Notes: a model not told the origin generated them from the sequence alone. Shown: positions 1 through 5,748, counted from the first letter of the stretch. The stretch: DNA of 7,653 nt from an uncultured Ruminococcus sp. (GCA_937901485.1 CALGTT010000399.1:1-7653), one strand, 5' to 3'. Made by a program: numbers and translations.

Positions 1-2
1 CA

Positions 3-917
3 AAATTCCGTGATCATTTTATGGAAGTGGATTTTGACCTGTCCAATGTATTGTTCATTGCTACAGCAAATAACCTAAGCAGCATACCGAGCCCCCTACT
101 CGACCGAATGGAGCTTATAGAGGTGAGCGGCTACCTCACCGAGGAGAAGATAGAGATTGCCCGTCGCCACCTCATACAAAAAGAGATGAAAGCCAACGGA
201 ATATCGGGCGAGAAGATAACCATACGCAAAAACACAATAGAGAAAATCATCGAGGACTACACCCGCGAATCGGGAGTGCGTGGCTTGGATAAGAGTATTG
301 CGAAGATTGCACGTAACCGAGCAAAGAGTATCGCCTTTGAGGAGGAGTATGTGGCGGAGGTTGGCGTTGCCGACTTGGAGAAGATATTGGGCAAGCCGAA
401 GTTTAAGAACGACCGTTACGACGTCGAGGGTATGCGAGGTGTGGTTACGGGTCTTGCATGGACTTCCGTTGGCGGTGTGCTCATGCCGCTGGAGGCAATT
501 GTCCTTGACGGCAAGGGTGCAGTGGAAATCACCGGCTCTCTGGGCAGCGTGATGCAGGAGAGCGCGAAGCTTGCGGTCAGCTATGCACGCAGTGTGGCAA
601 AGGAATACGGCATTGCCCCCGATTTCTATACGAACAAGGACATTCACATCCATGCACCGGAGGGCGCAGTCCCGAAGGACGGCCCGTCCGCCGGCGTGAC
701 GATGACCACTGCACTCATCTCCGCGCTGTCCGGCATTCCGGTTCGGGCAGATGTGGCAATGACCGGTGAGATCACCCTGCACGGCAGAGTGATGCCCATC
801 GGCGGTCTGCGTGAAAAGTCCATGGCAGCCTACAAGGCAGGCATCCGCACAGTTCTGATTCCGGAGGGCAACCGCGCGATCTGGAGGAAGTGGATGATGT
901 GGTGCGTGAGAACGTGA
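3..917 (+). CDS. lon: Lon (La) ATP-dependent serine protease, 3' part, frameshifted near its end
   Basis: Lon is a cytoplasmic AAA+ protease that unfolds and degrades damaged and regulatory proteins. The gene enters from the left edge in frame at base 3, so the ATG at 21 is an internal Met and not the start. The sequence shows the end of the AAA+ module (IATANN sensor-1 region, then LLDRME with the arginine finger), the helical subdomain (SGYLTEEKIEIARRHL, YTRESGVRGLDK) and the whole proteolytic domain. The catalytic Ser is in PKDGPSAG (codon 687-689) and the catalytic Lys in GGLREKS (codon 816-818). After PEGNR the frame is lost: it reads AIWRKWMMWCVRT and stops at 915-917, while the expected Lon C-terminus continues in another frame. 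The N-terminal part (before ~435) has Bacteroidales-like sequence and codons; the rest is Firmicutes-like. Identity is certain; integrity of the gene is doubtful. Confidence 0.95.
   Translation, partial: KFRDHFMEVDFDLSNVLFIATANNLSSIPSPLLDRMELIEVSGYLTEEKIEIARRHLIQKEMKANGISGEKITIRKNTIEKIIEDYTRESGVRGLDKSIAKIARNRAKSIAFEEEYVAEVGVADLEKILGKPKFKNDRYDVEGMRGVVTGLAWTSVGGVLMPLEAIVLDGKGAVEITGSLGSVMQESAKLAVSYARSVAKEYGIAPDFYTNKDIHIHAPEGAVPKDGPSAGVTMTTALISALSGIPVRADVAMTGEITLHGRVMPIGGLREKSMAAYKAGIRTVLIPEGNRAIWRKWMMWCVRT
436..480 (+). other. Probable chimeric junction inside lon
   Basis: This segment encodes VVTGLAWTSVGG, one of the best conserved stretches of Lon and therefore a natural place for two different lon genes to be joined. 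On the left, 9 of 16 Ile codons are ATA by my count, with CTA, TTG, CGA and GGA also present. On the right, none of 13 Ile codons in Lon is ATA, and engB also has none. The left protein sequence (EVDFDLSNVLFIATANNLSS, IEVSGYLTEEKIEIARRHL) is of the Bacteroidales Lon type. The right (GVLMPLEA, EITGSLGSVMQESAKLAVSY, TALISALSGIPVR) is of the Ruminococcus/Clostridia type. The exact base of the switch cannot be fixed by eye. Confidence 0.7.
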
Positions 918-1045
918 CATTTATTCCTGTACGTCATCTCTCCGAGGTACTCGATGCCGCACTGGAAAAGCCGGAGCATACCGCTGCTTCCGCAGCCGGC
1001 AGCAGCACGAAGAAAACGACAGTACAGCCTGCCATCCGCGCGTAA
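875..1045 (+). pseudogene. lon: Native Lon C-terminus, out of frame after a one-base deletion
   Basis: Read from base 875, this stretch encodes RDLEEVDDVVRENVTFIPVR, then HLSEVLDAALEKPEH and a Ser/Thr/Ala-rich tail ending at TAA 1043-1045 (56 residues). This is the normal end of a Firmicutes Lon proteolytic domain (typical wording: DLxEVDxVVxxxxxFxPVxHxxEVL). It joins the upstream reading frame if one base is restored in the GC-rich run at ~870-878 (AACCGCGCGAT, where AACCGCCGCGAT would keep the frame). No slippery sequence or other recoding signal is evident, so a sequencing or assembly error, or a real recent deletion, is more likely than programmed frameshifting. Confidence 0.88.
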
Positions 1046-1057
1046 CAGGAGGACGAT

Positions 1058-1669
1058 ATGAAATTCAATGATGCAGCATTCCGCATGGCGTGCGGCAAAT
1101 GCTCCCAGCTTCCCAAGCCTGAGCGCATGGAGTTTGCATTTCTCGGACGTTCCAATGTCGGAAAATCGACTCTGATCAATAAAATTGTCGGGAGAAAGTC
1201 ACTGGCGAGAGTCAGTGCCGTCCCCGGCAAGACGGCAACCATCAATTTCTATGCGGTCGATCAGGTGTACTTTGTCGATCTGCCCGGATACGGCTATGCC
1301 AAGACCTCAAAATCCGAGCAGGATCGCCTGAAAAAGCTGATCTTCGGCTATTTGCAGGAGGACAGGGATCTGCGCCTTGCCGTCCAGCTTCTGGACATGC
1401 GCCACAAGCCGTCTGCCGATGACCTGATGATGATCAATGCCCTGATCGACGCAGAGATCCCGTTTGTCATCGTCTTTACCAAAGCCGACAAGCTCAACAA
1501 GACCGAGCGTGAACAGCGGATGCGCGGCTTTGCGCAGGAGATCCCGTGCTATGAGGATATCCACACCATCGCGTATTCTGCCAAGACCTTCGAGGGACAG
1601 GAGGAGCTTCGCGCACTTTTGTCCGACATCGCAGAGGAGACTGACGAGGAGGAACTGCCGGAGGAATGA
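1058..1669 (+). CDS. engB: Ribosome biogenesis GTPase EngB (YsxC/YihA)
   Basis: EngB is a small Ras-like GTPase needed for late assembly of the large ribosomal subunit. At 203 residues it has the usual family length. All G motifs are visible: G1 GRSNVGKS (residues 30-37), switch I region PGKTATINFY with Thr59/Thr61, G3 DLPGYGYA (74-81), G4 TKAD (141-144) and G5 SAK (174-176). The double-glycine DLPGYGYAK form is typical of this family. The C-terminus is acidic (TDEEELPEE). A perfect AGGAGG at 1047-1052 lies 5 bases before the ATG and fixes the start. It follows the lon stop (1045) by 12 bases, so the two are very likely cotranscribed; lonA-ysxC adjacency is known from Bacillus and other Firmicutes. 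No strong hairpin terminator follows it; only a T-run at 1727-1735 is seen. Confidence 0.97.
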   Translation: MKFNDAAFRMACGKCSQLPKPERMEFAFLGRSNVGKSTLINKIVGRKSLARVSAVPGKTATINFYAVDQVYFVDLPGYGYAKTSKSEQDRLKKLIFGYLQEDRDLRLAVQLLDMRHKPSADDLMMINALIDAEIPFVIVFTKADKLNKTEREQRMRGFAQEIPCYEDIHTIAYSAKTFEGQEELRALLSDIAEETDEEELPEE

Positions 1670-1755
1670 TTCTGCGCCCATCTTTTCTACGTTTTGTATA
1701 GGAATGCATTCCCTTCACAAACCCATTATTTTTTTGTAAACTTTTGAAAAAAGAC
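1670..1755. other. engB-yerC spacer, upstream half, with a 12-bp palindrome
   Basis: No gene is seen here. There is a perfect palindrome GGAATGCATTCC at 1701-1712, whose first nine bases recur at 1814-1822 across the yerC start. A T-run at 1727-1735 follows. As an RNA hairpin the palindrome has only a 4-bp stem, so it is a weak terminator candidate for lon-engB at best. A GTAAACT motif at 1736-1742 is shared with the control region of the lyase. Confidence 0.35.
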
Positions 1756-1784
1756 TTTACTTTTACACAATGATGTGTTAAAAT
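1756..1784 (+). promoter_or_regulatory. Sigma-A promoter for yerC with a small dyad in the spacer
   Basis: TTTACT (1756-1761) and TAAAAT (1779-1784) are separated by 17 bases, giving a reasonable sigma-A promoter about 37 bases before the yerC start. The spacer carries an inverted repeat ACACA (1765-1769), ATGA, TGTGT (1774-1778), ending next to the -10 box. That position would suit a repressor site. Whether any protein binds it is inference. Confidence 0.6.
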
Positions 1785-1820
1785 ATAGGTACTACTATTT
1801 TTCAGGAAAGGATGGAATGC

Positions 1821-2171
1821 ATGAAACGAGGAAAGTTCAAACCTTCCGCACTGGATGAATTGTACGATGCGATCCTGTGTCTGGAAACGAAGGAAGAATG
1901 CAGTGCGTTTTTTGATGATCTGTGCACAGTTCTGGAGCTTCAGACGCTGTCCCAGAGACTTCAGGTTGCAAAAATGCTGCGGGAACATCATGTTTACAGT
2001 GACATTGTAAATGTGACCGGTGCCAGTACGGCGACGATCAGCCGCGTGAATCGTTCGCTCAATTACCAGAGCAAGAACGGCTACGATATTGTGTTTAACC
2101 GTATGCAGGATAAGCAGAAGTATCAGAATGTACAGGACGCAAATTCCGGCATGGAAAAAACAGAAGAATGA
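1821..2171 (+). CDS. yerC: YerC/YecD-family TrpR-related DNA-binding protein
   Basis: This is a small (116-residue) helical protein of the TrpR-like superfamily. The family signature is clear: EECxxFFDDLCT (residues 26-36), LSQRLQVAKMLRE (43-55), then the helix-turn-helix YSDIVNVTGASTATISRVNRSLNY (59-82). The TGASTATISRV recognition helix is almost unchanged from Bacillus YerC. It is a presumed cytoplasmic transcription factor; its ligand, if any, is not apparent from sequence. I chose ATG 1821 rather than ATG 1812: the only ribosome binding site, AGGAAAGG (1804-1811), ends directly against 1812 but lies 9 bases before 1821. The C-terminal ~30 residues (QDKQKYQNVQDANSGMEKTEE part) are polar and probably disordered. 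It is a single-gene unit with its own promoter and terminator. Confidence 0.93.
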   Translation: MKRGKFKPSALDELYDAILCLETKEECSAFFDDLCTVLELQTLSQRLQVAKMLREHHVYSDIVNVTGASTATISRVNRSLNYQSKNGYDIVFNRMQDKQKYQNVQDANSGMEKTEE

Positions 2172-2179
2172 GAATGAAT

Positions 2180-2209
2180 GCTCCCTGTGTCACAGGGGGC
2201 TTTCCTTTT
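2180..2209 (+). terminator. Rho-independent terminator of yerC
   Basis: GCTCCCTG (2180-2187) pairs with CAGGGGGC (2193-2200), with one G-T wobble, around the loop TGTCA. A T-rich tract TTTCCTTTT (2201-2209) follows. It starts 9 bases after the yerC stop and separates yerC from the lyase unit. Confidence 0.88.
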
Positions 2210-2217
2210 GGCATAAT

Positions 2218-2235
2218 GTAAACTTTTTGTAAACT
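2218..2235 (+). repeat. Tandem GTAAACT repeat, 11-bp period
   Basis: GTAAACT occurs at 2218-2224 and again at 2229-2235, one helical turn apart, with TTTT between. A third copy in a similar T-rich setting lies before the yerC promoter (1736-1742). Spacing of 11 bp places both copies on the same DNA face, as for a tandem-binding regulator. The protein is unknown, and chance in AT-rich DNA cannot be excluded. Confidence 0.4.
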
Positions 2236-2263
2236 CCGGCGTGTTTTGGACAAAAAAACAAAA

Positions 2264-2291
2264 ATGCAATAAAAATGATGCAAGATGCAAA
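2264..2291 (+). repeat. ATGCAA heptad repeats next to the lyase -35 box
   Basis: ATGCAA occurs at 2264-2269, 2278-2283 and 2285-2290. The starts are 14 and 7 bases apart, so they fit a 7-bp period with one degenerate unit in the gap. The array ends one base before the -35 hexamer at 2292, which is the usual place for an activator site. Binding is inferred from position only. Confidence 0.45.
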
Positions 2292-2320
2292 TTGACATTG
2301 GCAGAAATTTCAGATATAAT
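2292..2320 (+). promoter_or_regulatory. Consensus sigma-A promoter of the rhamnogalacturonan lyase
   Basis: TTGACA (2292-2297) and TATAAT (2315-2320) are both perfect consensus hexamers with a 17-base spacer. Transcription is expected to begin near 2327, giving a leader of about 77 bases. So strong a core promoter implies that any substrate control acts by repression, at the repeats upstream, or in the leader. Confidence 0.85.
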
Positions 2321-2326
2321 TAAGAT

Positions 2327-2407
2327 ATGGAAGAATCTTTGCAGAAACTGCACAAATCGCAATCGCAGCTTCTGCGCGACAAACTGAATGAGGTGGAATT
2401 GTTATGA
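2327..2407 (+). other. Possible 26-codon leader ORF overlapping the lyase start (ATGA)
   Basis: An ATG lies exactly where transcription should start. It opens a 26-codon frame beginning MEESLQKLHK and ending NEVELL, rich in charged residues and Leu, compatible with an amphipathic helix. Its TGA (2405-2407) overlaps the lyase ATG (2404-2406) as ATGA, the arrangement used for coupled translation. A TAA lies two codons upstream, so it does not continue from elsewhere. Against it: there is no ribosome binding site, so it would have to be read leaderless, and a 26-codon open stretch is not rare by chance. The lyase has its own AGGTGG inside this frame. Confidence 0.25.
2341..2375 (+). promoter_or_regulatory. 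Leader-RNA hairpin before the lyase
   Basis: GCAGAA (2341-2346) pairs with TTCTGC (2370-2375). After one A/C mismatch, CTGC (2348-2351) pairs with GCAG (2365-2368), leaving a 13-base loop. The stem of 10 pairs ends 15 bases before the AGGTGG ribosome binding site (2391-2396). No T-run follows, so it is not a terminator. mRNA stability or translational control are possible roles. Confidence 0.5.
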
Positions 2408-5400
2408 AGAAGAAATTCGGAGCAGCACTCCTCGCCGGTGTCATGAGCCTGACACTCTGCGCAGGGATCGTGCCGCAGACAGAACCGACGCTGGAAGCAT
2501 CCGCAGCCGGCGTGAATCTGGAGTATCTCAACAGAGGCATTACCGCAGTGAAAACGAACGGCGGTATGCTGGTCAGCTGGCGTTTTCTGGCGAATGATCC
2601 GGACAATGCCGTGTTCAAGCTGTATCGTGATGATACGCTGGTGTACACGAGCAATGCAGGGGATGCGACCTGCTATCTGGATGACGGCGGCTCGGCATCG
2701 AGCAAGTACCGCGTGGAATGCTATAACGGTACAACGCTCCTGAACAATGAGAGCTGTTCTCTGGTATCCGGCGGCAATTACTTTGATGTCAAGCTCGACA
2801 AGCCCGGCAGCATCTACTCCCCGAATGACTGCTCCGTCGGTGACGTTGACGGTGACGGCGATTATGAGCTGTTCGTCAAGTGGGATCCGAATAACTCGCA
2901 GGATAACTCCAAGGGCGGCGTGACAGGAAATGTCTACATTGACTGCTACACGCTGGAGGGCAAGAAGCTCTGGAGAATCGACCTTGGCAAGAACATCCGC
3001 GCCGGTGCGCACTATACCCAGTTCCTCGTTGCCGACTTCGACCTTGACGGCAAGGCAGAAATGACCTGCAAGACTGCCGACGGTACGGTGGACGGTACGG
3101 GCAAGGTGATCGGTGATGCCACCAAGGACTACCGCAATAGTGACGGACGCATTCTGGATGGTCCGGAGTACTACACATTGTTCGACGGCGCAACGGGTGC
3201 AGTACTCGATACGGTGGATTATGAGCATCCAAGAGGGGATGTCTCCAAATGGGGCGATAATTACGGCAACCGCTGTGACCGTTTCCTCGGTGCTGTCATG
3301 TACTGCGACGGCGAAAAGCCCAGTGCGGTTTCCGTGCGCGGCTATTATACCAGAATGACCGCAGTTGCCTATGACGTTGTGAACAAGAAACTGGTGAAAC
3401 GCTGGGCGTTCGACACCGGCAATAATTCTTCCGCAGACGGTTACGGCGACGGCAACCACAACTGTATGCCCGCCGATGTGGATGGTGACGGCAAGCAGGA
3501 GCTGGTACTCGGCGCGTGCTGTATTGATGATAACGGCACGATGCTCTGGTGCAACAATAAGGGACATGGCGATGCCATGCATCTGAGCGACTTCCTGCCG
3601 GAGCGTCCCGGTCAGGAGCTTTGGGTATGCCACGAGGTAAGCCCCTATGGTGTGACACTGATTGATGCCGCAAACGGTCAGACCATTTTCCATGTGGACA
3701 ATTCCAAGGACACAGGACGCTGCGCAGCCGGCAATGTCTGGTCGGGCAATGCAGGCGGCGAGTTCTGGGGCATGGGACAGATCTTCAACGGTACAGGCAA
3801 AAATCTTTCCTGCAAGGTTCCGGCTGTGAACTTCCTGACCTACTGGGACGGCGACCTGGAGCGTGAGCTGCTTGACGGCGGCGATGGAAAGCCTGCTACC
3901 ATTACAGAGGTCAAGGAAGACGGAACGATCGGCACACTGCTGACAACGGACGGCTATCTGACCTGTAACTCCACCAAGGGAACACCCTCCCTGTCCGCCG
4001 ACATCCTCGGTGACTGGCGTGAGGAACTGGTGCTCAGATCCTCCGACGGCACATCCCTGCGTATTTTCACGACTCCCTACACGACCAAATACCGCATTAC
4101 CACACTGATGCATGACGCACAGTACAGAATGCAGGTTTCCGCACAGAATACTGCCTACAACCAGCCGCCGCACACAAGCTTCTACCTCGGTTCTGAGGCA
4201 GCTCTGCCGTCCCGTCCGGGCAGCACGATCAATCCTGCCGGCAAGGTGGGCGCAGTGATCGACACAGCCTACACCTATAGAATCAAGAACCAGAACAGCG
4301 GTCTGTATCTGGAGGTTGCCGATGCCAAGGCAGAGAACGGCGCAAATGTACAGCAGGGTGATTCCGGCGCAAATACATGGACATTTGTACAGGCAGCCGA
4401 TGGCTATTATTATGCATATTCCACTCTTGCAGACGGTAAGACCTACCTGCTCGACCTCGACCGCGGTCTGGCAGAGAACGGCACAAACATCGGCATCTGG
4501 GAAAATACAAACAGTGATGCACAGCTGTTCAAGTTCGTGGAAAACGGCGACGGCAGCTACAATATCTGCACAAAGGTGACAGGCGATCAGAGTGCGATCG
4601 GCGTGACCGGCGGTTCTCTGGAGGTCGGCGCGAACGTCATTGAATGGGAGTGCGACAGCACACCCAACCAGAACTGGACACTGGAGATCGTTCTGCCGGA
4701 GATCAGCGGTGAGCTGGTGGACAGCGTGCAGGTATTCGATCCGGCAACCCATCAGTTCTGGGCAGTGGACACCAATGTCCAGACCGGCGACCTCGTATTC
4801 GGTGACCGCGACTTTACCTATACACAGCTTCCGGCAGAGCTGGAGGGCGCAGAAGCCATCCTGACTCCCTGTGATGCAAAGTTCCTGAAAACCGACCTTG
4901 CAGTGCTCACAGCAGCTAAGGATTCCACGGTATACGTTGCAATGGATAACCGCGTTGACCCCCTCCCTGCATGGCTGGAGGGCTGGACAAAGACCGACAT
5001 GACCGCTGCAACCAGCAACGAGGTGGTATTTGATCTGTACGCCAAGGAAGTCGAGGCTGGCGATTCTGTAACACTCGGCGCGAATGGTCAGGATGCCTAC
5101 TGTGTGAACTATACCGTATTCTCCGTGGAGAAAAAGGCGGCAGAAACCACAGTCACCACACAGACCGAACCGCCGGTAACTACCACACAGACCGAGACGA
5201 CCACACAGACTGCGCCGCCCGCAAGCAGCACCACCACAACGACGACCGCACAGCCGTCCGGCATTCTGTACGGTGATGCAAACGAGGACGGTGAGGTGAA
5301 CATTCTGGACGTTCTGGCACTCAACCGCAATCTCCTGATCGGTGAGCCGCTCAGTGCAGCCGGCATTGCCGCCGCAGACGTTGACCTTGACGGCAAGCCC

Positions 5401-5472
5401 ACGGCAGCTGATGCGCTGTACATCCTGAAGTTTACCATCAATCTGGTGGAAGCCCTTCCTGTAACAAAGTAA
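2404..5472 (+). CDS. Secreted PL11 rhamnogalacturonan lyase with ricin-like module and type I dockerin
   Basis: The enzyme cleaves the rhamnose-galacturonate backbone of pectic rhamnogalacturonan I by beta-elimination, outside the cell. Order along 1022 residues: signal peptide (1-~34, KKK then a hydrophobic core, likely cut after ASA); PL11 domain (~37-608), a calcium-rich propeller family related to Bacillus YesW/YesX; ricin B/CBM13-like module (~620-764); unassigned module (~768-910); Thr/Pro linker (~912-952); dockerin (~954-1016). PL11 landmarks are GDVDGDGDYELFVKWDPN (146-163), RAGAHYTQF (199-207), ADFDLDGKAE (210-219), YGNRCDRFLG (287-296), RGYYTR (312-317), GDGNHN (348-353), GHGDAMH (387-393) and NQPPHTSFYLG (586-596). 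Dockerin calcium loops are DANEDGEVNILD (958-969) and DVDLDGKPTAAD (992-1003). AGGTGG 7 bases upstream sets the start. The dockerin implies attachment to a cellulosome scaffoldin. Endo- versus exo-action cannot be read from the sequence. Confidence 0.96.
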   Translation: MKKKFGAALLAGVMSLTLCAGIVPQTEPTLEASAAGVNLEYLNRGITAVKTNGGMLVSWRFLANDPDNAVFKLYRDDTLVYTSNAGDATCYLDDGGSASSKYRVECYNGTTLLNNESCSLVSGGNYFDVKLDKPGSIYSPNDCSVGDVDGDGDYELFVKWDPNNSQDNSKGGVTGNVYIDCYTLEGKKLWRIDLGKNIRAGAHYTQFLVADFDLDGKAEMTCKTADGTVDGTGKVIGDATKDYRNSDGRILDGPEYYTLFDGATGAVLDTVDYEHPRGDVSKWGDNYGNRCDRFLGAVMYCDGEKPSAVSVRGYYTRMTAVAYDVVNKKLVKRWAFDTGNNSSADGYGDGNHNCMPADVDGDGKQELVLGACCIDDNGTMLWCNNKGHGDAMHLSDFLPERPGQELWVCHEVSPYGVTLIDAANGQTIFHVDNSKDTGRCAAGNVWSGNAGGEFWGMGQIFNGTGKNLSCKVPAVNFLTYWDGDLERELLDGGDGKPATITEVKEDGTIGTLLTTDGYLTCNSTKGTPSLSADILGDWREELVLRSSDGTSLRIFTTPYTTKYRITTLMHDAQYRMQVSAQNTAYNQPPHTSFYLGSEAALPSRPGSTINPAGKVGAVIDTAYTYRIKNQNSGLYLEVADAKAENGANVQQGDSGANTWTFVQAADGYYYAYSTLADGKTYLLDLDRGLAENGTNIGIWENTNSDAQLFKFVENGDGSYNICTKVTGDQSAIGVTGGSLEVGANVIEWECDSTPNQNWTLEIVLPEISGELVDSVQVFDPATHQFWAVDTNVQTGDLVFGDRDFTYTQLPAELEGAEAILTPCDAKFLKTDLAVLTAAKDSTVYVAMDNRVDPLPAWLEGWTKTDMTAATSNEVVFDLYAKEVEAGDSVTLGANGQDAYCVNYTVFSVEKKAAETTVTTQTEPPVTTTQTETTTQTAPPASSTTTTTTAQPSGILYGDANEDGEVNILDVLALNRNLLIGEPLSAAGIAAADVDLDGKPTAADALYILKFTINLVEALPVTK
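5155..5212 (+). repeat. In-frame repeat coding for the TTQT linker
   Basis: ACCACACAGAC recurs at 5155, 5182 and 5200, always in frame, coding for TTQTE, TTQTE and TTQTA. It forms the start of a Thr/Pro-rich linker that continues into a run of Thr codons and joins the lyase to its dockerin. Such linkers are flexible and often O-glycosylated. Repeat units 27 and 18 bases apart could change copy number by slippage. Confidence 0.75.
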
Positions 5473-5490
5473 ACCCGATCCACAAATTCT

Positions 5491-5520
5491 GCGCCCCGCG
5501 CCATGCGGGGCGCGTGTGTT
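5491..5520 (+). terminator. Terminator of the lyase gene
   Basis: GCGCCCCGC (5491-5499) pairs perfectly with GCGGGGCGC (5505-5513) around the loop GCCAT, 18 bases after the lyase stop. The following GTGTGTTT is only a weak T-tract, but the 9-bp all-GC stem is strong. It closes the lyase as a single-gene transcript. Confidence 0.82.
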
Positions 5521-5560
5521 TCTCCGGAAAGAGAACTTTGTGAATTTATTGCAAAATCCC

Positions 5561-5589
5561 TTGACAAATTTCGCAAAATATTGTACCAT
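5561..5589 (+). promoter_or_regulatory. Upstream promoter (P1) before adhE
   Basis: TTGACA (5561-5566) and TACCAT (5584-5589) are 17 bases apart. The -35 box is consensus; the -10 has four of six matches to TATAAT. It would give a leader of about 250 bases before adhE, or a separate short RNA; no terminator is seen between it and the gene. Confidence 0.6.
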
Positions 5590-5748
5590 ATTAATGTGGC
5601 ACGTTTTACAAATGCCGATGAAATCTCAAAAAACAGAATAATACAACTGAACATGGTGCATAATATTATATCAGAAGATTTGTGAAATATGCATAGAATT
5701 CCAGTCCAATTCTGATGAAAAATGGCTGTTAGACTGTGCAAAAATCCA

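Noticed and set aside
866..917. Programmed ribosomal frameshifting at the end of lon
   Set aside because: No slippery heptamer or clear downstream stimulator is visible, and Lon is not known to be recoded; a one-base deletion explains it simply.
96..920. Minus-strand open frame of 274 codons opposite lon
   Set aside because: Shadow of the conserved Lon protease domain; no recognisable motifs.
1812..1820. ATG 1812 as the yerC start
   Set aside because: The only ribosome binding site (1804-1811) touches this ATG directly; ATG 1821 has a workable 9-base spacing and gives the usual family N-terminus.
2449..2463. Lipobox around Cys19 of the lyase signal peptide (LTLC)
   Set aside because: The residue before Cys is Leu, not Gly/Ala/Ser, so lipoprotein processing is unlikely; an ASA cleavage site lies further on.
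2320..5589. Very long minus-strand open frame (1089 codons) opposite the lyase
   Set aside because: It mirrors the lyase gene, whose strong codon bias avoids stops on the opposite strand. Its translation is Cys/His-rich without domain signs, and it starts in the intergenic terminator region with no ribosome binding site evident.
5503..5685. 60-codon + strand frame in the lyase-adhE gap
   Set aside because: Its ATG lies in the terminator hairpin, there is no ribosome binding site, it runs across the P1 promoter, and the translation has no recognisable features.
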